Shown here piece by piece: positions 42,797-51,105 of a stretch of 64,000 nt of DNA. The stretch comes from Dokdonella sp. Lineage in GTDB: Bacteria; Pseudomonadota; Gammaproteobacteria; Xanthomonadales; Rhodanobacteraceae. The stretch spans positions 310,001-374,000 of the forward strand of contig JADJQH010000008.1 in NCBI GenBank assembly GCA_016712865.1. The letters are read 5' to 3'. Below the pieces are notes generated by a model, which worked only from the letters and a program-made list of their open reading frames with translations, did no database searches and was not told where the DNA came from. How positions within the stretch are numbered: position 1 is the first letter of the stretch; every line of letters begins with the position of its first letter. A program made the translations under genes and the position numbers.

Positions 42797-43384
42797 ATGA
42801 GCTTTCTGGTCTTGCTGGGCATCATCGCGGTCGTCGCGTTCTACGCAATCAGCATCTACAACGGTTTGGTCACGTCGCGCAACGGTTACAAGAATGCGTT
42901 CGCCCAGATCGACGTGCAATTGACCCGTCGCTATGACCTGATCCCCAATCTGGTGGAAACGGTCAAGGGCTACATGAAGCATGAACGCGAAACCCTGGAA
43001 GCCGTAATCCAGGCGCGCAATTCCGCGGTAACCGGGCTTTCTGCGGCAAAGGCCAACCCGGGCGATCCGCAGGCAATGCAGCAATTGGCGGGTGCCGAGA
43101 ATGCGCTGGGCCAGACCCTGGGCCGCTTGTTTGCGCTGGCCGAAGCCTATCCGGACCTGAAGGCGAACCAGAACATGATGCAGCTCAGCGAGGAGCTGAC
43201 ATCCACCGAAAACAAGGTGGCCTTTGCACGTCAGGCCTACAACGATTCGGTCATGCACTACAACAACGCGCGCGAAGTGTTCCCGAGTTCCATCTTCGCC
43301 AACCTGTTCAATTTCCAGGCAGCCGAGCTGCTGGCTATCGAATCGCCGGAAAAACGCGAGCCGGTAAAGGTGTCTTTCAGCTGA
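42797..43384 (+). CDS. lemA: LemA family protein
   Basis: A 195-residue membrane protein: an N-terminal helix (FLVLLGIIAVVAFYAISIY) then the long helical bundle of LemA (YKNAFAQIDVQLTRRYDLIPNLVETVKGYMKHE, with the conserved RYDLIPNLV motif; YNDSVMHYN near the end). Function is unknown but LemA genes are regularly next to M48 or HtpX-like proteases, as here. ATG 42797 follows agagga. It is in one transcription unit with the M48 gene 46 bp downstream. Confidence 0.93.
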   Translation: MSFLVLLGIIAVVAFYAISIYNGLVTSRNGYKNAFAQIDVQLTRRYDLIPNLVETVKGYMKHERETLEAVIQARNSAVTGLSAAKANPGDPQAMQQLAGAENALGQTLGRLFALAEAYPDLKANQNMMQLSEELTSTENKVAFARQAYNDSVMHYNNAREVFPSSIFANLFNFQAAELLAIESPEKREPVKVSFS

Positions 43385-43430
43385 GCGACCTGCAAGACGC
43401 ATCTCAAGCGGGATCGTTGGGGCGCCTGCA

Positions 43431-45386
43431 TTGAACTTCTTCCAGCACCAGGAGCTGGCCCGCAAGCAGTCGCGGCGAATGATCGTGCTGTTCACGTTGG
43501 CGGTGATTGCCATCGTGCTTGCGGTCGATGCGGTTGTTTACCTTGTGCTGGGAATTCTCGGCGCAGCGTCGCAAGAGCCAGCGGAGCCCAGGGTGGACGT
43601 CCTGGTTTTCACGACGCTCGGCGCGCTGTTGGTCATCGGGTTGTCCAGCGCGTATCGGATTTCATCGTTGCGCCGTGGTGGGGCGGTGGTTGCAAGGCAA
43701 TTGGGAGGCACCCCGGTTCATGCCACGCCCAAGGAGTTCGCCTACCAACGCTTGCGCAATGTCGTCGAGGAAATCGCCATTGCCTCGGGTGTTCCGGTGC
43801 CTGAAATTTTCGTGCTGGAAGACGAGACGGCGATCAATGCCTTCGCCGCGGGCTACACCCCGGCCGATGCGGCCATTACCGTTACCCGTGGTTGCCTCGA
43901 CAAGCTGACCCGCGAAGAACTGCAAGGCGTGATTGCCCACGAGTTCAGCCATGTATTGAACGGTGACATGCGCCTGAACATCCGCCTGATCGGCGTGGCT
44001 TTCGGAATCCTCGCCATCGCCGTCATGGGACGCGTGATCATGCGTGGAGCTTCCCGCTCCGGCCGGCGCAAGGATGGCCGATTGGTTCTGATCGGACTGG
44101 GCCTGCTGGTGGTCGGCTACATCGGCGTATTCTTTGCCCGCCTCATCAAGGCTTCGATCTCGCGTCAGCGTGAATTTCTCGCCGATGCCTCTGCCGTGCA
44201 GTTCACTCGCCAGACCGAAGGTATTGCCGGCGCGCTGAAGAAAATCGGCGTACTGGCGTCGGGCTCGGAATTGAAGAGCCATGATGGCGAGGAAGTGGCA
44301 CACATGCTGTTTGGCGATGGCGTGGGCTATTCCGCGTTGTTTGCGACGCATCCGCCATTGATTCAGCGCATCAAGAGACTGCAGCCCGGGTTTGACCCCC
44401 GTGAGATGGTGCAGATTGCGCGTGCATGGAAAGATCCCGTTCGCGTGGGCGAGGTGGATGATCCGCATTCCTCAGTCGCCGGATTCGCACCCGCCGGGTT
44501 GGGGGAAGACAAGCCAGGGGCGGAGCATGCATTCAACTTGCCTCCTGCAAGCACGGAGTTCAAGGTTGCTGCTGGCGAGGTGGTGGCGCAGGTCGGTCGC
44601 CCGGACAACGTGGACTATGTGACAGCGGCGAGCCTGAACTCCTCGCTTTCGCTGCCGCTGCGCGAGGCGGCAATGGACCGTGAGCGGGCCATGGCCTTGG
44701 TGCTGGCATTGGTCCTCGATCCCGGGCCTGAAATCCGAACGGTGCAGCAGGAGTTGCTTGCCAACCACTACGATCATGGGACGCTTGCCGAGGTTCTGCA
44801 TTTGCATGGGCAGGTGCAAGGCTTGCATCCCATGCACCGCCTGCCATTGGCTTCGCTGGCGTTTCCCGCCTTGCGCCGACAGCCGCGACAACTGTTGCAG
44901 GATTTTGCCGCCAATCTGGATCGCCTGATCGCTGCCGATGGGCAGGTCAATCTGCAGGAATATTGTCTGGCGAAGTTGGTCGGCATCCAGGTGATCGATG
45001 CGCTGGATCCGGCCGCGACCCTGGTGATCGGGCGACTCAAGCTGGGTCAGGTCAAGGTCGAATTGTGTGCCTTGTTTTCCATCGTGGCCGCGTACGGACA
45101 TGACGATGCGCAAGGTGCCCGCCGTGCCTTCCTGCAAGGAATGAATGAACTGGGCGTGCAGGAGACGATGGATTGCGCGCCTCCCCTGGATTGGGCCTTG
45201 GCGCTGGATCGCGCCCTGCCGCGTCTGAATCAACTCGCGCCGGCGGGCAAGGAACTGGTGGTGCGCGGGCTTACCCAGGCGATCAGCGCCGACGGCTTGC
45301 TCAACGTGGCCGAAGCCGAATTGCTACGGACCGTATGCGCGGCCTTGCATTGCCCTTTGCCACCGATCCTGCAACGCAGCCCTTGA
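43431..45386 (+). CDS. M48 family membrane metalloprotease with long C-terminal TerB-like region
   Basis: A 651-residue HtpX-like zinc protease. Two N-terminal transmembrane helices (residues about 18-45 and 56-75) are followed by the zinc motif HEFSH (170-174), two further hydrophobic segments and the third ligand in RQREFLADASA (about residue 245). The C-terminal half (about 380-651) is soluble and helical, with an acidic stretch (LNQLAPAGKELVVRGLTQAISADGLLNVAEAELLRTVCAAL) that looks like a TerB/tellurite-resistance-type module. The start is TTG 43431, chosen because MNFFQHQELARK is the conserved family N-terminus and no ATG lies before residue 17. Confidence 0.9.
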   Translation: MNFFQHQELARKQSRRMIVLFTLAVIAIVLAVDAVVYLVLGILGAASQEPAEPRVDVLVFTTLGALLVIGLSSAYRISSLRRGGAVVARQLGGTPVHATPKEFAYQRLRNVVEEIAIASGVPVPEIFVLEDETAINAFAAGYTPADAAITVTRGCLDKLTREELQGVIAHEFSHVLNGDMRLNIRLIGVAFGILAIAVMGRVIMRGASRSGRRKDGRLVLIGLGLLVVGYIGVFFARLIKASISRQREFLADASAVQFTRQTEGIAGALKKIGVLASGSELKSHDGEEVAHMLFGDGVGYSALFATHPPLIQRIKRLQPGFDPREMVQIARAWKDPVRVGEVDDPHSSVAGFAPAGLGEDKPGAEHAFNLPPASTEFKVAAGEVVAQVGRPDNVDYVTAASLNSSLSLPLREAAMDRERAMALVLALVLDPGPEIRTVQQELLANHYDHGTLAEVLHLHGQVQGLHPMHRLPLASLAFPALRRQPRQLLQDFAANLDRLIAADGQVNLQEYCLAKLVGIQVIDALDPAATLVIGRLKLGQVKVELCALFSIVAAYGHDDAQGARRAFLQGMNELGVQETMDCAPPLDWALALDRALPRLNQLAPAGKELVVRGLTQAISADGLLNVAEAELLRTVCAALHCPLPPILQRSP

Positions 45387-45507
45387 TGGATGGGATTGCG
45401 CTGCCAGCCTCGGCGACCGCAGGCCGGTTTTCGCTGTCATCCACGCGAGCATTGCGTCGGATTGCCGGCTCATGGAGCATTACGCCCCCGTTTGGAACCG
45501 CGTGCCG

Positions 45508-46059
45508 ATGACCCAGGAAACCGAATCCATCGATGCCCGGTTGACCCGCATCCTGAATGCTTTCGGGGCTCGCTTGGGCATCCTGCTGCGTAGCTATCAC
45601 CTTGATCGGCAAGGAATTGACCCGGCCGATGTGGAACAGGAAGTGCGTATCCGCCTGTGGAAGGCCATCGAACGTGACCGCTCCGGGGCCTTCCATGCGT
45701 CTTATGTGCAGAGAGTGGTGGCAAGTACGGTGATTGACGCGTTGCGCAGGGCTCAGGTGCGGGCTGCCGAGCCGTTGCCAGACGAGGAAGACTCCGCTGC
45801 GGCCATCATCGAGGAAGGGGTTGGTCCCGAGCAATCGGCTGGTGATGAGGCGCGCATGGACGGACTGCGCCGTTGCCTGGCCGAGATTCCGGAACGCAGG
45901 CGCCTGCCCATCACGATGCATCTGCAGGGTCACTCCTTGCAGGAAATTGCCGATGTCGTCGGGGTTTCGGCGGAAGCGGCGAGAAAACTGGTCAGTCGCG
46001 GACTGGATGGATTGAAGGCGCGGCTGAATGAACTGGGATACGGTGATTTCGATGACTGA
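45508..46059 (+). CDS. ECF-type RNA polymerase sigma factor
   Basis: A 183-residue sigma-70 family protein with only regions 2 and 4. Region 2: DPADVEQEVRIRLWKAI and SYVQRVVASTVIDALRRAQ. Region 4: LAEIPERRRLPITMHLQGHSLQEIADVVGVSAEAARKLVSRGL, a typical helix-turn-helix. ATG 45508 (MTQETES) is preferred to ATG 45472. Its last eight bases overlap the downstream membrane-protein gene (ATGACTGA), the classic sigma/anti-sigma arrangement. Target regulon unknown. Confidence 0.88.
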   Translation: MTQETESIDARLTRILNAFGARLGILLRSYHLDRQGIDPADVEQEVRIRLWKAIERDRSGAFHASYVQRVVASTVIDALRRAQVRAAEPLPDEEDSAAAIIEEGVGPEQSAGDEARMDGLRRCLAEIPERRRLPITMHLQGHSLQEIADVVGVSAEAARKLVSRGLDGLKARLNELGYGDFDD

Positions 46060-46573
46060 GCGCAGCTTGTCCAACCTGTACCGACGCATGGGCTCCGCCG
46101 CCCGCAAAGGTGCGCCGGAATTGCTGGATGCAGACACCCTGGTGGCAGCTTCCGCTGGACGCCTTGGCGGTGATCGTCGCGACGAGGTGGCTGCGCTTCT
46201 GGCCGACTCACCGGTACAAACCGGCCTGGTGCGCATGCTGCACGATCTGGCCGGCGACGCGGCGGAAGTTGCCCATGCGGTCAATGCACGCAATCGCCAT
46301 TCCCATGAGCGCGGCCGGGGTCGGGTTCGTCATGCATTTGCATCGACGGATCGCCGTCTGCGCTGGGTGGGCATCGCGGCATGCCTGATGCTCGTGGTCG
46401 GCGCGGTGGTGCGCATGGCGCCCTTCACGCAAACCGACAGTTCGACCATTGCAGAATCCATGCAGCCGGATCGCATCTTCACCTCGGAGGACGAGATCTT
46501 CCGCATGACCGATGAAACGGCGCCGCGCGACATTGGCGATATCGTGTTCCGCTCGGATTTCAAGGGCGGCTGA
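46052..46573 (+). CDS. Membrane protein, probable anti-sigma partner
   Basis: A 173-residue protein: a soluble N-terminal part of about 105 residues (SNLYRRMGSAARKGAPELLDADTLVAASAGRLG), one transmembrane helix (LRWVGIAACLMLVVGAVVRMA) and an acidic periplasmic tail. There is no zinc-binding HxxxCxxC motif, so it is not a ZAS-type anti-sigma factor. The anti-sigma role is inferred from the overlap with the ECF gene and the topology. ATG 46052 starts inside the sigma gene. A terminator follows. Confidence 0.7.
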   Translation: MTERSLSNLYRRMGSAARKGAPELLDADTLVAASAGRLGGDRRDEVAALLADSPVQTGLVRMLHDLAGDAAEVAHAVNARNRHSHERGRGRVRHAFASTDRRLRWVGIAACLMLVVGAVVRMAPFTQTDSSTIAESMQPDRIFTSEDEIFRMTDETAPRDIGDIVFRSDFKGG

Positions 46574-46603
46574 TCGCTCCGATTCCCACCCGTACCACTG
46601 CAG

Positions 46604-46628
46604 ACGCCCGGCTTGCCCGGGCGTTTTC
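46604..46628 (+). terminator. Intrinsic terminator after the ECF/membrane-protein pair
   Basis: An 8-bp stem acgcccgg/ccgggcgt with loop cttgc, then tttcgtt, 31 bp past the stop codon. Confidence 0.8.
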
Positions 46629-46717
46629 GTTGCTGCGCGAGTTGGATTGGTCTCGCCTTCCGTCAGTTGGCTCGTGGCGCGAGTGGGCCAGTGCAACCGA
46701 TGCGGCAAGTCAGGCGG

Positions 46718-48319
46718 TCAATTCGTCACGGCCGCGGCATGCTCGCGCGTGGCGGCAAAGCGCACATCCGGCCAGCGCTCCTCGGTCAGTTGCAGGTTGA
46801 CCCGGGTCGGGGCGATATAGACCAGCTCGCCGGCGGCATCGATGGCCAGGTTCTGCGCCGCTTTCTCGCGGAACTCCTCCAGCTTCTTCGCATTGTCGCA
46901 ATGGATCCAGCGCGCAGTGACCACGCCGACATTCTCGAACGCGCAATCCACGCCGTATTCATCCTTCAGCCGGTAGGCAACAACGTCGAACTGCAGCACG
47001 CCGACTGCACCGAGGATCAGGTCGTTGGACATCAGCGGGCGGAAGAACTGGGTGGCACCTTCTTCTGAAAGCTGCGCAAGGCCCTTCTGCAGCTGCTTCA
47101 TCTTGAGCGGATCCTTGAGCCGCGCGCGCCGGAACAGTTCGGGGGCAAAGCTCGGGATGCCGGTGAAGCTGAGCGATTCACCTTCGCTGAAGGTGTCGCC
47201 GATGGAGATGGTGCCGTGGTTGTGGATGCCGATCACGTCGCCGGCATACGCCTCGTCGACGATTTCGCGATCCGAGGCCATGAAGCTGAGCGCGTTGGCC
47301 AGCTTCATTTCCTTGCCGCTGCGCACATGCAGCGCCTTCATGCCGCCGGTGAAGGTGCCGGAGCAGATGCGCATGAAGGCCACGCGGTCACGGTGCATGG
47401 GATCCATGTTGGCCTGGATCTTGAACACGAAGCCGCTCAGGGGTTTTTCGTCCGCACTCACGATGCGTGTGGTGGTGGCGTGGGACTTGGGCGCCGGAGC
47501 ATGTTCGACAAAGAAATCCAGCAGCAGCTGGACGCCGAAGTTGTTGACGGCCGAGCCAAAGAAAACGGGCGTCAGCTTGCCGGCGAGGTAGGCATCCTTG
47601 TCGAATGGATGCGAAGCGCCGCGCACCAGCTCAAGCTCATCGTTGAGCTCGTTCCAGGCTTCCTCGCCGATGCGCGTGCGCAGGGCGGGATCCTGCAATC
47701 CCTTGAAGATGGTGGAATCCTGGCGGGTGAAATTCTTGCCCGGCTCGAACAGGTGCACCTCATCGAGAAGCATGTGATAGACGCCCTTCAGGCGCGAGCC
47801 CATGCCGATCGGCCATGTGATCGGCGCACAGGCGATGCCGAGTACCGACTCCACTTCGTCCAGCAGTTCGATGGGCGCCCGACCTTCGCGATCGAGTTTG
47901 TTGATGAAGCTCATGATGGGTGTATCGCGCAAGCGACACACTTCCATCAACTTGATCGTGCGTTCTTCCACGCCCTTGGCGCAGTCGATCACCATCAGCG
48001 CCGAGTCGACCGCAGTGAGCACACGGTAGGTGTCTTCGGAAAAGTCGGCGTGGCCGGGCGTATCCAGCAGATTCACCACGCATTCGGCATAGGGAAATTG
48101 CATGACCGAGCTGGTCACGGAAATGCCGCGCTCTTTCTCCAGCGCCATCCAGTCCGAGGTGGCATGCCGCGCCGCCTTGCGCGATTTCACCGAGCCGGCC
48201 ATCTGGATCGCGCCACCGAACAGCAACAGCTTTTCGGTCAGCGTGGTCTTGCCGGCGTCGGGGTGGGAAATGATGGCGAACGTGCGCCGTCGGCGCATTT
48301 CGCTGACTGGATTGCTCAT
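46718..48319 (-). CDS. prfC: Peptide chain release factor 3
   Basis: A 533-residue translational GTPase that recycles RF1/RF2 from the ribosome. G1 [18 protein letters not shown], the switch region [22 protein letters not shown]3 [14 protein letters not shown] and G4 NKLDREGR are all present, and the RF3-specific C-terminal domains complete the normal length. ATG 48319 gives the family N-terminus ([21 protein letters not shown]... region). The frame remains open upstream through the (GGGATTC) repeat, but that is not coding. Confidence 0.97.
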   Translation of the reverse strand: MSNPVSEMRRRRTFAIISHPDAGKTTLTEKLLLFGGAIQMAGSVKSRKAARHATSDWMALEKERGISVTSSVMQFPYAECVVNLLDTPGHADFSEDTYRVLTAVDSALMVIDCAKGVEERTIKLMEVCRLRDTPIMSFINKLDREGRAPIELLDEVESVLGIACAPITWPIGMGSRLKGVYHMLLDEVHLFEPGKNFTRQDSTIFKGLQDPALRTRIGEEAWNELNDELELVRGASHPFDKDAYLAGKLTPVFFGSAVNNFGVQLLLDFFVEHAPAPKSHATTTRIVSADEKPLSGFVFKIQANMDPMHRDRVAFMRICSGTFTGGMKALHVRSGKEMKLANALSFMASDREIVDEAYAGDVIGIHNHGTISIGDTFSEGESLSFTGIPSFAPELFRRARLKDPLKMKQLQKGLAQLSEEGATQFFRPLMSNDLILGAVGVLQFDVVAYRLKDEYGVDCAFENVGVVTARWIHCDNAKKLEEFREKAAQNLAIDAAGELVYIAPTRVNLQLTEERWPDVRFAATREHAAAVTN

Positions 48320-48411
48320 CGGGAAACCTGGATCGGATGCGAGCAGCGGCCAGCGGCTGTCGCGGGAGCGGCATTGTACGTGAGAGCAGGGATGCAGGAA
48401 TCGGGAATGCC

Positions 48412-48481
48412 GGGATTCGGGATTCGGGATTCGGGATTCGGGATTCGGGATTCGGGATTCGGGATTCGGGATTCGGGATTC
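48412..48481. repeat. (GGGATTC)10 tandem repeat upstream of prfC
   Basis: Ten uninterrupted copies of the 7-bp unit gggattc. The tract begins 93 bp upstream of the prfC start codon, in its probable leader/promoter region. A run of perfect short repeats of this kind is prone to slippage. Confidence 0.95.
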
Positions 48482-48597
48482 GAGACGCGATGCTCTTCGA
48501 CCTCTCCCGCTAGCGTACCCGGAGGGCATAAAGGAGAGGCCGACGCGCAGCGGCGGGTGAGGGTGATGCTTCGGTCTGTAGTCCACCCTCACCCCAA

Positions 48598-48753
48598 CCC
48601 TCTCCCGCCGGCGGGAGAGGGGAGCAAAGCGGCAGGAGCGCGAGATTCGGGAGCGGGGAATGGGGAATCGTTGAATGGCGGAAAGCAGGTCAGGCCAGCA
48701 GCAACCGCGCCTCAGTTACGCTGGCTCTTTCGATTCCCCATTCCCCACTCCCG
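48598..48753. repeat. Perfect 24-bp palindrome and inverted GGGGAATGGGGAAT arms
   Basis: A perfect palindrome centred on ctcccgccggcgggag spans 48598-48621. Arms at 48648-48670 and 48731-48753 are reverse complements at 22 of 23 positions (core ggggaatggggaatcg). With the 7-bp tract and a further inverted pair (ggtgagggtg near 48555; caccctcaccc near 48584), these fill the 450-bp gap between prfC and the DUF4097 gene. Confidence 0.85.
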
Positions 48754-48769
48754 ATTCCCGGCATTTCAG

Positions 48770-49675
48770 TTACTCCCTTTGCAGGGTGATATCGCCGCTG
48801 AAGCTTTCGACCGTGACGCGTGCGTCGCCGCTGCCGATGGTTGCGTTCAGCGAGCGGCCGGGACCGTCCTGCGACTCCGACACCGAGCCGAAGTCGCTGC
48901 GGATTCGGCCGCTGAAGGTTTCTGCAGCAAGTCGCGCCGATGCGTCGACCGGCAGGTTGATGGTCACGTCACCGCTCATGGTTTCCGCATCGACAAGGCC
49001 GCTGCTGCCCGGCTTGCCGCGCAACGAAATGTCACCGGATACCGAGCTGGCGGAGAACTCGCGATAGGATCCAAGGTGCGCGCTGATGGTGCCGGCAACG
49101 GTCTCCAACTGGACGTCCTGATGGCTGGACTGCAAGTCGATGTCGCCGGAGATGCTGTCCACGCTCGCGCGTTCGCCCTGTCCACTCACGCTGACGTTGC
49201 CGCTGACGCTGCCGATCTCGACCTCGCGGGCATTGCTGTCCACGCGAACCTTGCCGCTGACGGTGTCGATATCGATCAGGCGGCCGGAAACGGCATTGAC
49301 GGTGATTTCCGCGCTCACGGTTTCAATGCTCAGTTCGACTCCGGCTGGCACGCGAATATCGAGGATTGAATCTTCCACGTTCGATCCCGAGCCCCAATTG
49401 AACCAGCCGGATCGCTCGGCACCTTCCACCTTGATTTCAAGATGTGACGCGTTGCCGCTGACTTCGAGGCCCCGGCTGCCGGAGCCCAGGGTCCCCTCGA
49501 TACCGACCTGATTGCGATCCCAACCGGTGACCTTGACCGAACCTTGCACGTTGGAAATGTCGATGCGGGCATCGGCGTCCACATCGCGCGTCTCATTGAT
49601 AGGCGTTCCAGCCAGCGCGAATGCGCTGCAGGTTGCAAAGGACAGGCCGAAGAGGCAGGACGGTAGAAGCTTCAT
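48770..49675 (-). CDS. DUF4097-type exported beta-helix protein
   Basis: A 301-residue protein with a signal peptide (LLPSCLFGLSFATCSAFALA) and a series of short beta-repeats built on V-S-G-D/N-I/V motifs (TVSGKVRVDS, SVSGNVSVSG, SISGDIDLQS, SVSGDISLRG, TMSGDVTINL, SFSGDITLQ), about 20-25 residues apart. This is the DUF4097/DUF4098 adhesin-like beta-helix pattern. ATG 49675 follows gaggaa. It is the last gene of an operon with an ECF sigma factor and a small membrane protein, so it is probably an envelope-stress output. Specific function unknown. Confidence 0.85.
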   Translation of the reverse strand: MKLLPSCLFGLSFATCSAFALAGTPINETRDVDADARIDISNVQGSVKVTGWDRNQVGIEGTLGSGSRGLEVSGNASHLEIKVEGAERSGWFNWGSGSNVEDSILDIRVPAGVELSIETVSAEITVNAVSGRLIDIDTVSGKVRVDSNAREVEIGSVSGNVSVSGQGERASVDSISGDIDLQSSHQDVQLETVAGTISAHLGSYREFSASSVSGDISLRGKPGSSGLVDAETMSGDVTINLPVDASARLAAETFSGRIRSDFGSVSESQDGPGRSLNATIGSGDARVTVESFSGDITLQRE

Positions 49676-49685
49676 GGGTGGTTCC

Positions 49686-50153
49686 TCAGCCGGCATTGAG
49701 CCCATGACGGGCAAGTCGACGTTGTTGCGCGTGGGTACGATTGATCAGGCCAACCAGGAACGTGGCGTCCGGTTGCTGCTGCAAGGCGGATTCGAGTTCG
49801 TTGATGGCCGAATCCAGCACGACTTCGGATCCGGCCAGGCGCGGGTCGCCGCTGCGGGCGCGCAGCTTGGCGCGCTCGATGCGCTCGCGCACGCTGTCAC
49901 CTTGTGCGCTTGAGATTGCGTTGCTGGTGTTGCCCGCGGGTTCCATGCGCATGGACACGAGGGCGAGGCTGCTGAGCACGCCAATGACCAGGCTGGCCGC
50001 AAGGGCCAACGGCCAACGGCGGCGACGCCTTGGCAGCGCGCGGTTGCGACCAGGCTGGGTGATCCGGCTTTCGATGCCGGACCACAGGTCACGATGTGGG
50101 GCAACCGGCTCGCGCAGTCCGCGCAATTGGCGCAGCAGTTCAAACTCGTTCAT
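49686..50153 (-). CDS. Small membrane protein, probable anti-sigma partner
   Basis: A 155-residue protein with a soluble N-terminus (MNEFELLRQLRGLREPVAPHRDLWSG-type start), a very basic patch (RRRRRWP) and a single transmembrane helix (LALAASLVIGVLSSLALVSM), then a helical periplasmic segment. The start overlaps the ECF sigma stop (ATGA) and the DUF4097 gene begins 10 bp past its own stop. The position and topology suggest a sigma-factor regulator; no anti-sigma motif is visible. Confidence 0.7.
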   Translation of the reverse strand: MNEFELLRQLRGLREPVAPHRDLWSGIESRITQPGRNRALPRRRRRWPLALAASLVIGVLSSLALVSMRMEPAGNTSNAISSAQGDSVRERIERAKLRARSGDPRLAGSEVVLDSAINELESALQQQPDATFLVGLINRTHAQQRRLARHGLNAG

Positions 50154-50731
50154 GGGGATTCTCCCAGCGCACGCTTGAGCAAGCCGCGTGCGCGATGCAG
50201 TTGCGCCTTCGACGAGCCGACCGCCATGTCCAGTTCGCGGCTGATCTCCTCGTGCTTCCAGCCTTCGATGTCGTGCAGTACCAGCACGGCGCGCGCGCGC
50301 GGCGGCAAACCGGCCACCGCGCGTTCCAGGTCGGCGCGTTCGGCGACGCAGAACGGGCGTACCGGCTCGCTGGCGCGTTCGAGTTCATCACTTTCCGTGG
50401 TGTCTTCCAGATCCGGGCGGCGCAGCTCCATCAAGGCGACATTCACCGCCAGGCGATGCAGCCAGGTGGTGAACGCGCTTTCGAAGCGGAAGCTGTCGAG
50501 TTTTTCCCAGGCGCGCACGAAGGCTTCCTGGGCCAGTTCCTCGGCACGCGCGGGGTTCATTCCGGACAGACGCCAAACCGCACCATGCACGCGGCCCACG
50601 TGGCGCCGATAGAGTTGTTCGAACGAGCGCACGTCGCCACTGCGCGCACGTCGAACCAGATCGAAATCATCGGGTTCGGACTGCGTTTCGCGGCTCATAG
50701 GCAGTGGCATGGCGAGGCAGGCGGTACTCAT
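50150..50731 (-). CDS. ECF-type RNA polymerase sigma factor
   Basis: A sigma-70 family protein of up to 193 residues. Region 2: DVRSFEQLYRRHVGRVHGAVWRLSG, ARAEELAQEAFVRAWEKLDSFR and AFTTWLHRLAVNVALMELRR. Region 4: LPPRARAVLVLHDIEGWKHEEISRELDMAVGSSKAQLHRAR. It resembles RpoE-like/ECF41-neighbour groups. Three in-frame ATGs (50731, 50710, 50698) are possible; none has a good ribosome site and the conserved part begins after the last (MSRETQ), so the true start may be 50698. It heads the operon ECF-membrane protein-DUF4097. Confidence 0.9.
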   Translation of the reverse strand: MSTACLAMPLPMSRETQSEPDDFDLVRRARSGDVRSFEQLYRRHVGRVHGAVWRLSGMNPARAEELAQEAFVRAWEKLDSFRFESAFTTWLHRLAVNVALMELRRPDLEDTTESDELERASEPVRPFCVAERADLERAVAGLPPRARAVLVLHDIEGWKHEEISRELDMAVGSSKAQLHRARGLLKRALGESP

Positions 50732-50836
50732 GGTGCCGGCTTGGATGCGCTACGCGTATTCAAGGTTTAAGGCAAGGCTGAAGAAGTACCGTTCCTCCTG
50801 AGCCGGTCGAAGGATGTACATGCATTACCTTGATTC

Positions 50837-51021
50837 CGTTCATGGTTCCCTTCGACAGGCTTGGGACAGGCTCGGGCTCACCACGAACGAAGTTGCCAGT
50901 CGCTGTTCGTCCTTGTCCCCGTTCGCCCTGAGCCCTTCGACGCTGCTCAGGACAGGCTTGTCGAAGGGTGAGCGGTCGACCTCGCGATCCGTTCATGGTT
51001 CGACAGGCTCACCACGAACGG
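50837..51021. repeat. Cluster of 'tcgacaggctcaccacgaacg' repeats
   Basis: A 33-bp copy at 50989-51021 (ccgttcatggttcgacaggc then tcaccacgaacgg), a longer diverged copy at 50837-50890 and related inverted pieces (gcccttcgac ... gtcgaaggg, 50930-50968) occupy the 374-bp gap between the ECF sigma gene and pckG. Each is partly self-complementary. The same family is found, inverted, at 58567-58599. Confidence 0.85.
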
Positions 51022-51105
51022 AATTTTTCGCTCAGAGCTGGTTGACCGGCAACAAGACTCTCACCACGAACGGAACCTGCATGTTCAGCGTTGCCTTGAA
51101 CCATT

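Noticed and set aside
46604..46628. Bidirectional terminator shared with prfC
   Set aside because: Read toward prfC's strand the hairpin has no T-run after it, so it serves only the plus-strand genes.
48412..48481. CRISPR array at the GGGATTC tract
   Set aside because: It is a simple 7-bp tandem repeat without spacers.
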